Below, piece by piece: positions 44,254-52,038 of a stretch of 61,350 nucleotides of DNA; within the stretch, counting starts at the first letter, position 1, and every line of letters begins with the position of its first letter. The translations under genes and the position numbers were made by a program. Below the pieces are notes generated by a model, which was not told the DNA's origin, made no database searches, and was given only the letters and a program-made list of their open reading frames with translations. The DNA lies in NCBI GenBank assembly GCA_030620995.1, contig JAUXIK010000010.1:1-61350 (forward strand). The letters are read 5' to 3'. The DNA is from Candidatus Aegiribacteria sp. GTDB lineage: Bacteria; Fermentibacterota; Fermentibacteria; Fermentibacterales; JCC-6.

Positions 44254-44862
44254 ATGTCAAGATACCGCGGTCCAAAACTCCGCAAGATCAGATCCCTGGG
44301 ACCACTGCCGGGACTTACACGTAAAGAGCCCGCAAACCAGAATCCCCCCGGAGAACATGGCGGAAGATGGCACAGAAGACGGGAATCCACTTACAGGCTT
44401 CAGTTGATCGAGAAACAGAAGATTCGATTCAACTACGGTCTTTCTGAGAAACAGCTGCGCAGGTATTTCGCAAAAGCCGCGACCATGAAGGGTGAGACAG
44501 GTCATAATCTGCTTCAGCTCATCGAGCGAAGGCTGGACAATGTCGTAGCCAGATCCGGTTTTGTGAGATCAATACCCGCTGCGCGTCAGCTTGTTGCCCA
44601 CGGTCATATTACTGTGAACGGTAGAAAAGTTGATATCCCTTCATTTTCAGTAAAGGTCGGAGATAAGATTTCTCTCAAGGAGAAAAGCAAGAAACTCAAG
44701 GTAATAGAAAATAATATTACAGAGGGGGCTGGAATCGGTATTCCGGCTTTTATGGATGTTGATCCTGCCGCCAGAAAGATCATCATGAAGATGCTTCCGT
44801 CAAGAGAAGATGTACCGCTGGAAGTTGATGAAAGAATGGTTGTGGAGTTCTACTCCAAATAG
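44254..44862 (+). CDS. rpsD: 30S ribosomal protein S4
   Basis: The 202-residue protein has the basic N-terminus MSRYRGPKLRKIRSLG, the S4 domain (ARQLVAHGHITVNGRKVDIPS) and conserved RLDNVVARSGF. S4 nucleates 16S rRNA folding. Its N-terminus lacks the zinc cysteines of C+ S4 forms, so this is the zinc-free type. It is encoded alone, without rpsM, rpsK or rpoA. CGGAGG sits before the ATG, and a strong terminator follows. Confidence 0.97.
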   Translation: MSRYRGPKLRKIRSLGPLPGLTRKEPANQNPPGEHGGRWHRRRESTYRLQLIEKQKIRFNYGLSEKQLRRYFAKAATMKGETGHNLLQLIERRLDNVVARSGFVRSIPAARQLVAHGHITVNGRKVDIPSFSVKVGDKISLKEKSKKLKVIENNITEGAGIGIPAFMDVDPAARKIIMKMLPSREDVPLEVDERMVVEFYSK

Positions 44863-44874
44863 AAGATATGTAAT

Positions 44875-44917
44875 TAGCCCGTGGAATGCTTCTGCACTCC
44901 ACGGGCTATCTTTTTTT
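44875..44917. terminator. Intrinsic terminator after rpsD, working both ways
   Basis: TAGCCCGTGGA (44875-44885) pairs perfectly with TCCACGGGCTA (44898-44908), with further pairing in the loop, and a T-rich run (44909-44917) follows. It lies between convergent genes rpsD and the minus-strand lipoprotein and could stop both. Confidence 0.9.
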
Positions 44918-45608
44918 ATTCCATGTCCATGTCATCAAGGGTGACAAACCAGTAATATCCGTCGACATCGACCTCAACATCCCAGAGGGTGTATGTGTCG
45001 CCGTCTACATCTGCTGCACGGAGGTCGTAGGTTCCGGGATCAACCCATACTGTGATTTCATCGTCCTGCCCAAGGATCTCAATACCGAGACAGTCATCGC
45101 CCCATTCATCACTTTCCGATGGGTCAACATAAACAAAATAGATATCCCAGTCGCCGAGATTGTTGGTTATTATTACAGGTGCGCTTCCCTCACCTGTTTC
45201 AAGTATGAGCTGCTCACCGAATTCCTCTGTATCCCATCCGGTATCGATATCTTCAAGGGTTACATTCCAGACGTAACCTTCAGGTCCTATCTCTACCTGC
45301 CAGAGAGTGTAAGTATCCAGGTCTTCATCGGTAACCATTATATCCCATGAGCCCTCGGTAATCTCAAGTGTAAATGATTCACCCGGGGCAAGTATTTCGT
45401 CTTCACCAAGTCTGTCTTCACCCCATGGAGAATCCGAAGGGTCAATCAGTATGGCATAGATATTCCATGCTTCAAGACCATTAATAATTGTAATCTCCGG
45501 TGATGCTTCCTGCTCCGGAGCCTGAACTTCCGTTTCCTGTTCCTGCTGACCGCAACCCGAAATCATTACGAGCGCGAAGATTCCCAGCAGAACTGCTGCT
45601 TTCCTCAT
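44916..45608 (-). CDS. Lipoprotein with two tandem beta domains
   Basis: The 230-residue protein has a lipobox MISGC (Cys19) and an acidic linker rich in Glu and Gln. Two copies of an 80-residue unit follow, recognisable from IYAILIDPSDSPWGEDRLG and IYFVYVDPSESDEWGDDCLG, each ending DTYTLW-x-VE and Y-W-x-VTL-x-D-x-D. I choose ATG 45608 since AGGAGG precedes it; the longer reading adds 18 residues without a signal. The fold looks like a small calcium-binding or carbohydrate-binding sandwich, but I do not recognise the family. Confidence 0.7.
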   Translation of the reverse strand: MRKAAVLLGIFALVMISGCGQQEQETEVQAPEQEASPEITIINGLEAWNIYAILIDPSDSPWGEDRLGEDEILAPGESFTLEITEGSWDIMVTDEDLDTYTLWQVEIGPEGYVWNVTLEDIDTGWDTEEFGEQLILETGEGSAPVIITNNLGDWDIYFVYVDPSESDEWGDDCLGIEILGQDDEITVWVDPGTYDLRAADVDGDTYTLWDVEVDVDGYYWFVTLDDMDME

Positions 45609-45694
45609 CCGGTATTTCCTCCTGTCATATATTCCGGTTTTCCGAACCGGTACGGTACTCAATCATGAAAATTACTTAAACACTTCTACATGAA

Positions 45695-46162
45695 TTACTG
45701 AATATGTCCGGGTGCTGAAAATTGGATATAAGACCCTTTAAAGGCTCTGTCCAGACTATTTCTGCACAACTGCTCAAGTTCCAGCTTCCAGATTCCATCC
45801 TCCAGAAGCATGGAATACTCCATTGATGAAACTGTGACAGTTGCTTTGCTTCCCTGCACAAAAATAATAGTTACATCTCCATTGAAGTCAATATATTCAT
45901 TATACATTACGGAAAGGAGGTCAGATCCTGAAGTGTATTCAGTTAATCCCTGTTGTGACAGATTCTCAGCAACCGTGTCAAGGAAATTCATTGTAGAGCA
46001 ACTCACCATATTGACCGCGCTATCCCAGTCCCCATCCTCGAAGCACTGAACTGTCGAATTGTAGGCATTCAGAACCTCTTTCTGTTTCGATGACCATCCG
46101 CAGGCAGCAGCGGCACATAACAGTGAAATGAATATCAGCCGGAGAAAGAATGCTTTCCTCAT
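45695..46162 (-). CDS. Hypothetical lipoprotein (NTF2-like)
   Basis: The 155-residue protein has a lipobox ending AAAC (Cys21). The mature part starts QKEVLNAYNSTVQCFEDGDWD and continues with strands (VTIIFVQGSKATVTVSS, DGIWKLE), which resembles NTF2-like lipoproteins of the DUF4878 type. It lies upstream of the tandem-domain lipoprotein on the same strand, possibly co-transcribed. A divergent promoter region lies beyond its start. Confidence 0.6.
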   Translation of the reverse strand: MRKAFFLRLIFISLLCAAAACGWSSKQKEVLNAYNSTVQCFEDGDWDSAVNMVSCSTMNFLDTVAENLSQQGLTEYTSGSDLLSVMYNEYIDFNGDVTIIFVQGSKATVTVSSMEYSMLLEDGIWKLELEQLCRNSLDRAFKGSYIQFSAPGHIQ

Positions 46163-46291
46163 GTTATCCTTTCAATAGATTAATACCTACATTATAGTCT
46201 GTCAGGTGAAGCTGCGCACGTCAATTGTCTCTGCTGTTTCTCATGTGATATCGTATTATTATTCAAGAAAGCCTTCAGGGAGGTTTACTCG

Positions 46292-47176
46292 ATGGCGGAA
46301 ATTATCGAAAAGGAATCGCAGTTGAAATTTCCATGGACTGGAGAGCTTGACTCAGTTACCGGAATTCCACCAAGAAATGCTCTGGATCACCATCTTCCTC
46401 TGCTGCTTCGGTTAATGGGGAAAGAGGCCATGCCGATGTCGGTAATTATGATTGATATAGATCATTTCAAGAATTTCAATGATCGATGGGGGCATGATAC
46501 CGGAGATCGAGTTCTCAGACATGTATGCGGCATTATCAGAAAAACCGTCAAGTACCGTGGAGAAGCTTACAGATACGGCGGCGAAGAGATAACAATTCTT
46601 CTCCCGAACACATCTAATGATGAAGCTATGGCAACCGCGGAGCACATTCGCGAACTTATATACAGGAACCCGCTCGAATCAACTGATGGTTCTTCCACCG
46701 AATCTTCAACGCTGCCTCTTGCTGTGACAGTCTCTCTTGGGGTTAGCACTTTTCCGGATGTTGCAGGCAGTGAACTTCTCGTTGCTGCTGACCAGGCCCT
46801 GTATGTCGCGAAAAGGGAGGGGAGGAACAAAGCGGTATTCTATGACAGCATTGAGAGGAATGACAGTTCTTCCGTTACTCTGAATGTAAGATTTCCAGCA
46901 CCTTCATCCATCAGCGAGGGAAGTTACATAATCCTGGCCAGATGGTTCAGGCATAGAGGTGAACTTACCGAGATTGAAGCCAGAGAGATATCAGATCCCG
47001 GCAGAGGAGTCAGGGAATTCGCTGAAGGTCCAGTTCCGCCCGGCGGTCCTGTAACCGCGGAGATCCGTGGCAGGGTAATTGCCGTGGAGCGCCGCGGAAA
47101 CTGTACATTCTTCAGTTTCGAAGTAGAGGCAGAAGTTCTCAATCTGATGTTTCATCATCTGAGAGATCGGAAGTAA
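46292..47176 (+). CDS. Diguanylate cyclase with C-terminal PilZ-like domain
   Basis: The 294-residue protein has a GGDEF domain: SVIMIDIDHFKNFNDRWGHDTGD and the active-site GGEEI at residues 96-100, so it should make cyclic di-GMP. No RxxD inhibitory site is seen. The last 95 residues (from VRFPAPSSISEGSYI) have the spacing of a degenerate PilZ domain (REISDPGRGV), which might bind the product. No membrane helix or sensor domain. Its TAA overlaps the following ATG. Confidence 0.82.
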   Translation: MAEIIEKESQLKFPWTGELDSVTGIPPRNALDHHLPLLLRLMGKEAMPMSVIMIDIDHFKNFNDRWGHDTGDRVLRHVCGIIRKTVKYRGEAYRYGGEEITILLPNTSNDEAMATAEHIRELIYRNPLESTDGSSTESSTLPLAVTVSLGVSTFPDVAGSELLVAADQALYVAKREGRNKAVFYDSIERNDSSSVTLNVRFPAPSSISEGSYIILARWFRHRGELTEIEAREISDPGRGVREFAEGPVPPGGPVTAEIRGRVIAVERRGNCTFFSFEVEAEVLNLMFHHLRDRK

Positions 47177-48648
47177 TGAGTTCCATTATCTGCGGTGCGG
47201 CATGGACAGGACCGAATGATCGACTTCTTCCTGCATCCCTGATCGAGTTTTCCGAAGGGAGGATCACCGGCATTTCTCCTGCTCCTGATTCAGAATCGGA
47301 TCTGTTCATCATCCCCTCATTTGTTGACGCTCACTGCCACTTCACATGGTCGGGACTCCAGAGTCTTTACCTTGATCTGGAATCTGCCGGATCTTCCGGT
47401 GATTTTCTGGAGATGCTTGCTTCCGAGGTAAAGAATGAAAAGACCGGAGGAATTCTTAGAGGATGTAACTTTGATGAAAGCCTGTGGTCGGATTCCAGAC
47501 TTCCCTCACTTGCGGAACTCGACGCTGCAACTGGAGAACGGCCGGTTTTCATCAGACGGGTCTGCTGTCACAAAGCTCTTGTAAATACTGCAATGTTAAA
47601 GATGCTGCCGCCCGGCTGCGAGGGTGTTGACTGGAGTTCAGGTATTATCCGTGAAGGAATTATTGTTGGATTTGAGAATTTGTACCAGCCTGAACCACAC
47701 ATTCTCAAAGATGCAGTCCTCCTTGCTACAGAACTTTGCTATTCATCCGGTGTCACCGCTGTTTATAGTTTTGAGCATTTATTCTCGCTGGAAGCTCTTG
47801 CCGGGAACAATCCCCCTGTGAGAATATCAGTTTCTGTGTTCGGAGAGGACGCTGCACTCCTTGAAAGAGCTCTGAAGGACGATACAATTGACCTTTCCCG
47901 TTTGCGCGGGCTGAAGTTCTTTCTTGATGGATCACTCGGAGCAGAGACAGCTGCCGTAAGCGGTACATATCTTGATGGAACGGTCATGAATCCGCTTATG
48001 AATGATGAGCAGGTACTTAACTGTCTTCTGATTTCAGACAGGCTCGGGCTCATACCTTCATTCCATGCTATCGGCGCGAGAGCGCTGATGCAGATTGACA
48101 GAGCGGGTACGCTCTATTTTGAGAAGACCGGGCTGAATGGAATTTCAAAGATAAGAGTGGAACACGCGGAGGAACTCCTTCCCGCATGGCCCGGAAACTG
48201 GGACACATCCGTGCACTCATTCGTTATGCAGCCGAATTTTGTGAAAAGGTGGCAGCATCAGGGCGGAATGTACGAGAAAAAACTCGGGAGAGAACGAGCC
48301 ATGAAATTGAACCCGTTCGGACTTCTCGAGAGATCGGGGTTCTCTCCTGGTTTCAGCAGTGACGGCATGCCGTTCGGACCGCTCAGAGGTATTCAGGGAG
48401 CAACGGATCATCCTTCTGATGAATTCAGACTTGACATTGATACAGCTCTTAATGCTTATACTCTTGGAGCAGCAGCAATATGTGGTTTTGATGACCTGTC
48501 CCTGCGCCTTGGCGAGGGAAGAAAAGCTGATATGACCGTACTGTCCGGTAACCCGTTCAGGACATCATGGGATAAAATTGAAATTGTGGCTACCATTCAC
48601 AACGGAGAGCTTGTATATGGACCATCCGATATTCTGGAGGAGAAATGA
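47176..48648 (+). CDS. Amidohydrolase family 3 (YtcJ-like) metal-dependent hydrolase
   Basis: The 490-residue protein has the metal site FVDAHCHFTWSG, then FLDGSLGAETAA, ALMQIDRAG, RVEHAEELLP, and FSSDGMPFGP, matching the YtcJ branch of amidohydrolase superfamily. The substrate is unknown. It begins at the end of the cyclase and its stop overlaps nadC, so it belongs to a five-gene operon. Confidence 0.85.
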   Translation: MSSIICGAAWTGPNDRLLPASLIEFSEGRITGISPAPDSESDLFIIPSFVDAHCHFTWSGLQSLYLDLESAGSSGDFLEMLASEVKNEKTGGILRGCNFDESLWSDSRLPSLAELDAATGERPVFIRRVCCHKALVNTAMLKMLPPGCEGVDWSSGIIREGIIVGFENLYQPEPHILKDAVLLATELCYSSGVTAVYSFEHLFSLEALAGNNPPVRISVSVFGEDAALLERALKDDTIDLSRLRGLKFFLDGSLGAETAAVSGTYLDGTVMNPLMNDEQVLNCLLISDRLGLIPSFHAIGARALMQIDRAGTLYFEKTGLNGISKIRVEHAEELLPAWPGNWDTSVHSFVMQPNFVKRWQHQGGMYEKKLGRERAMKLNPFGLLERSGFSPGFSSDGMPFGPLRGIQGATDHPSDEFRLDIDTALNAYTLGAAAICGFDDLSLRLGEGRKADMTVLSGNPFRTSWDKIEIVATIHNGELVYGPSDILEEK

Positions 48649-49535
48649 CCGAATCAGTAGACTGGTCAGATCACGTATCAGCCGGTGAATTCATTGTGCG
48701 GAATGCACTTCTGGAAGATGCTGTACAGAGTGATATTACAACCGATGCTCTGGAATCTGACAGAAATGACCTGCAGCAGACATGCATGGTAGTCTCCCGC
48801 GAGGGCGAGGGACTTATCGTGGCAGGCTGGTTTCTGGTTAATCTGGTTTTCGATTCAATTGCCTTGATGTTTCGATGCAACCCGGTGGAGTGCGTACAGT
48901 ATGTCAGGGATGGATCACCTGCCTTCTCCGGGGAATCTCTGGGATACCTGAAAGGCTCTGCGGGGGTTCTTCTGAGAGGAGAGAGAGTTGCCCTGAACCT
49001 GCTCTCCCATCTCTCAGGGATTGCTACCCTTACGTCGAAGTATGTTCTTGCGGTAAAGGGAACCGGTGTAGAGATCCTTGACACAAGGAAAACTACCCCA
49101 TGTCTCAGAGCACTGGAGAAATACGCTGTAAGAGTTGGAGGAGGGGTAAATCATCGATTTGACCTGTCAGAACTGGCAATGATAAAGGATAATCACATTG
49201 CTGTTGCCGGCGGCGCGGGAAACCTTCACACCATAATTATGAAACTGCGGAAAAAAGGTCTGCCGGTCGAGGTTGAAGTTGATTCGCTTGATCAGCTCAA
49301 GTGTGTGCTTCTCGAACGACCGGAAAGAATCCTTCTGGACAACATGACACCGGATATACTGAGGGACGCAGTCAGAATTGCATCCGGAAGCGGTTGCTAT
49401 CTTGAGGCATCAGGAAGAATTACATTGAAGAACATTCGCGAAATTGCTGAAACAGGAGTCGATGGAATATCCTCCGGAACTCTGACGCATTCAGCGGAAT
49501 CCTCGGATATAGGATTTGATTGGAAGACTAAATGA
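48645..49535 (+). CDS. nadC: Nicotinate-nucleotide pyrophosphorylase
   Basis: The 296-residue enzyme has LNLLSHLSGIAT, ILDTRKTTPCLRALEKYAVRVGGG, HRFDLSELAMIKDNHI and VEVEVDSLDQL, characteristic of NadC. It joins quinolinate and PRPP to make nicotinate mononucleotide for NAD synthesis. ATG overlaps the amidohydrolase stop and its stop overlaps coaX. NadA and NadB are not in the window. Confidence 0.94.
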   Translation: MTESVDWSDHVSAGEFIVRNALLEDAVQSDITTDALESDRNDLQQTCMVVSREGEGLIVAGWFLVNLVFDSIALMFRCNPVECVQYVRDGSPAFSGESLGYLKGSAGVLLRGERVALNLLSHLSGIATLTSKYVLAVKGTGVEILDTRKTTPCLRALEKYAVRVGGGVNHRFDLSELAMIKDNHIAVAGGAGNLHTIIMKLRKKGLPVEVEVDSLDQLKCVLLERPERILLDNMTPDILRDAVRIASGSGCYLEASGRITLKNIREIAETGVDGISSGTLTHSAESSDIGFDWKTK

Positions 49536-50284
49536 AAAGGCTGGTACTTGATATAGGGAATACGCGGACATCGGTCGGTGTGTTTGTAGATCGAACTCTT
49601 GATGTCCAGTGGAGAATAACAACCATGCACTGGACCGCTGATGACCTCTGGGTCATACTGAGGTCGCTTCTCAGGGCGGATGACTGCGGTCTGCCTGATA
49701 GAGTGGCTTTTGCCTGTGTGGTGCCGCAGGTGACACATTCCGTCCGCATCCTATCCAGGCGTTACCTTGGTGTTGAATCTCTTGAAGTAACTAAGGATTC
49801 ATCCGGAATCGCGATCGATTACAGATATCCCCATGAAATTGGCGCTGACAGACTTGCCAACGCGGCTGGAGCAATAGCGCTCGGGTCACTACCAGCAATA
49901 ATCGCGGATTTCGGTACTGCTACGACATTCGATGTAATCAGCGGAGACGGCACCTACCTTGGTGGATCTATCGCACCGGGGGTCGGCACTGCTGCGGGAG
50001 AGCTTTTCAAGAAGGCTGAGAAGCTCAACCCTGTTGATCTTGAGTTTCCTGAATCCCCGCTTGGTCAAAGCACATCCGAGGCTGTCTGTTCCGGGGTTCT
50101 TCTGGGAGCTGTCGGCGCCGCGGATTACATTGTTGATAAACTGAAGAGTACGGTTGAGGGTACTCCGGAATTATGGGCAACCGGAGGATGGGCACCTGGA
50201 ATTGCCGGGAAATGCAGGAATAATTTCAGAATATATCCTGAGCTTACTCTTGTGGGAATTGACCGTATAGGTGAAAGGGCATAA
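49532..50284 (+). CDS. coaX: Type III pantothenate kinase
   Basis: The 250-residue protein begins LVLDIGNTRTSVGVF and has IGADRLANAAGA, IADFGTATTFDVI and GGSIAPGVGTAA, all family marks of CoaX. It phosphorylates pantothenate, the first step of CoA synthesis, and needs no feedback by CoA. The next gene carries the CoaC step, and coaD is at 30.9 kb. Confidence 0.94.
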   Translation: MKRLVLDIGNTRTSVGVFVDRTLDVQWRITTMHWTADDLWVILRSLLRADDCGLPDRVAFACVVPQVTHSVRILSRRYLGVESLEVTKDSSGIAIDYRYPHEIGADRLANAAGAIALGSLPAIIADFGTATTFDVISGDGTYLGGSIAPGVGTAAGELFKKAEKLNPVDLEFPESPLGQSTSEAVCSGVLLGAVGAADYIVDKLKSTVEGTPELWATGGWAPGIAGKCRNNFRIYPELTLVGIDRIGERA

Positions 50285-50285
50285 A

Positions 50286-50831
50286 ATGAATGAAAGAATA
50301 CTACTCGGAATCACAGCGAGTGCGGCTGCTTTTAAAGGACTTGCTCTGGCCTCTCTGCTGCGGGAGGAGGGTTACGAAGTTGACGGAATTCTTTCAACTA
50401 ACGCACTGAGATTTGTTTCAGATACACAGCTTGCATGTGTTACCGGAAGACCTGTATTCAGCTCTCTCTTTACCGACCAGCCGGGTGATTCTGTACCGCA
50501 CATATCTCTTACCGATGAATGCTCGCTTCTGGTTGTGGCACCGGCTACGGCAGATTATATCGCGAAAACCGCAAATGGTATTGCTGATGATCTTCTTACC
50601 TCGGTTTTCCTGGCGAATGAAGCGCCGGTCGTAATGGCCCCCTCAATGAACAGCAGAATGTGGGCGAACCCCGCCACAGATGAGAATGTATCTAAACTGA
50701 AGAATCGTGGCATTACTTTCGCCGGTCCCGCATCGGGGCATCTTGCGTGCGGGACAATGGGAGAGGGCAGAATGATGGAACCAGCTTCAATACTATCGAT
50801 CTGCCTTAGGATACTTTCCGGGAAAAACTGA
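50286..50831 (+). CDS. Flavoprotein, CoaC-like (phosphopantothenoylcysteine decarboxylase)
   Basis: The 181-residue protein is a flavodoxin-like decarboxylase: LGITASAAAFKGLALASLL, SLTDECSLLVVAPATADYI-type core, VVMAPSMNSRMW and SGHLACGTMGEGRM. These match the CoaC half of CoaBC; the CoaB synthetase half is missing, so CoaB must be encoded elsewhere or replaced. A UbiX-like enzyme is less likely given the PxMNxxMW and GxLACG motifs and the coaX neighbour. ATG 50286 follows GAAAGGG one base after the coaX stop. Confidence 0.82.
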   Translation: MNERILLGITASAAAFKGLALASLLREEGYEVDGILSTNALRFVSDTQLACVTGRPVFSSLFTDQPGDSVPHISLTDECSLLVVAPATADYIAKTANGIADDLLTSVFLANEAPVVMAPSMNSRMWANPATDENVSKLKNRGITFAGPASGHLACGTMGEGRMMEPASILSICLRILSGKN

Positions 50832-50832
50832 C

Positions 50833-51879
50833 ATGGATCCATTACCTACGCTCAGGTGGACGGGTGATTCGCTGCGGCTGCTTGACCAGCGTGAACTGCC
50901 CGGCAATGAAGTGTATATTGACTGCAGGGATGTAGATTCTCTTGCTTCCGCTATCAGAACACTTGCGGTCAGAGGAGCGCCTGCAATCGGAATAGCTGCC
51001 GCTTATGGAGCAGTGCTTGCAGCGATAACAACGGATTCCGGTCCGGATTTCAAAGAGGGATTCCTGGCGAAGCTTGATGAACTGGCGGAAACAAGACCGA
51101 CCGCTGTGAATCTGTTCTACTGCATAGAGATACAAAAGGAAGTCTTCCATAAAACAGGCACCAGAGAAGACGCAATTAAGGCTCTTCTGAAATCGGCTGA
51201 TGACCTCCTTGGAAAAGACCTGAACGCCAGCCGGAGTATAGGGTGCTTTGGAGCAGAACTTCTGGAACCAGATTCAACAGTATTAACCCATTGTAATGCT
51301 GGCGGACTGGCAACAGCCGGGCTGGGTACTGCTCTTGCAGTCATTTATGAAGCGTGGGATCGCGGTCTCATCAGGAAGGTTTACGCTGATGAGACACGAC
51401 CGCTTCTGCAGGGTGCCAGATTGACATCATGGGAACTGATTCGTACAGGGATTCCCGTTGATGTTCTTCCGGATTCTGCTGCCGCTTCACTTATCCGGGA
51501 TGGCAGGATTGACGCGGTGATAGTCGGGAGTGACCGGATTGCCGCGAATGGAGACATCGCGAATAAGATCGGCACATATCCGCTGGCACTTGCAGCTTCA
51601 AAACATGGTGTTCCTTTCTATGTAGCTGCTCCTCTTTCGACCTTTGATCCGAAAACGAATACAGGTGCGGAAATTATCATTGAACAAAGAAGCAGGGCAG
51701 AGCTTTCATCATTTGGAGAACGTCAACTGCTTCCGAAGGAAGCGGGATACTGGAATCCTGCATTTGATGTCACTCCGGCAACGCTGATAACCGCAATTAT
51801 CTGTGAGAAAGGCGTTCTTTCTCCTCCATGCGGGAAGACCGTGGGGAATATGCTGGCTGGAGTTGACATGTTTATGTGA
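50833..51879 (+). CDS. mtnA: Methylthioribose-1-phosphate isomerase
   Basis: The 348-residue protein matches MtnA: LAVRGAPAIGIAAAYG, LTHCNAGGLATAGLGTAL, YADETRPLLQGARLT, and VGSDRIAANGDIANKIGT with KHGVPFYVAAP. It acts in methionine salvage. The next steps (MtnB, MtnC) are not in this window. It begins just after the flavoprotein; its last codons overlap the candidate dnaK promoter. Confidence 0.93.
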   Translation: MDPLPTLRWTGDSLRLLDQRELPGNEVYIDCRDVDSLASAIRTLAVRGAPAIGIAAAYGAVLAAITTDSGPDFKEGFLAKLDELAETRPTAVNLFYCIEIQKEVFHKTGTREDAIKALLKSADDLLGKDLNASRSIGCFGAELLEPDSTVLTHCNAGGLATAGLGTALAVIYEAWDRGLIRKVYADETRPLLQGARLTSWELIRTGIPVDVLPDSAAASLIRDGRIDAVIVGSDRIAANGDIANKIGTYPLALAASKHGVPFYVAAPLSTFDPKTNTGAEIIIEQRSRAELSSFGERQLLPKEAGYWNPAFDVTPATLITAIICEKGVLSPPCGKTVGNMLAGVDMFM

Positions 51880-51891
51880 GTAAGGTACACT
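51863..51891 (+). promoter_or_regulatory. Candidate promoter of dnaK
   Basis: A perfect TTGACA (51863-51868) and TACACT (51886-51891) are exactly 17 nt apart, overlapping the end of mtnA. The leader would be about 145 nt. No CIRCE element (TTAGCACTC-N9-GAGTGCTAA) is present, so HrcA control is not indicated. Confidence 0.5.
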
Positions 51892-52038
51892 AACCTTGTC
51901 AAGTTTGTGGAATAAAACTGTAAGATGGAACTTGTCTGATCAGATGTGATAAAGAATATTACCGGATGCGAATTTTCATCAGGTATTATCAGAAAATCAA
52001 TGAAAACGTACGAGAGGGTTCTTTGTAAGGAGGCTCTT

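Noticed and set aside
44886..45350. 154-codon plus-strand ORF after rpsD
   Set aside because: It is the antisense of the tandem-domain lipoprotein gene and overlaps the terminator.
51880..52038. CIRCE or other heat-shock operator before dnaK
   Set aside because: No TTAGCACTC inverted repeat could be found on either strand; only a standard -35/-10 pair is visible.
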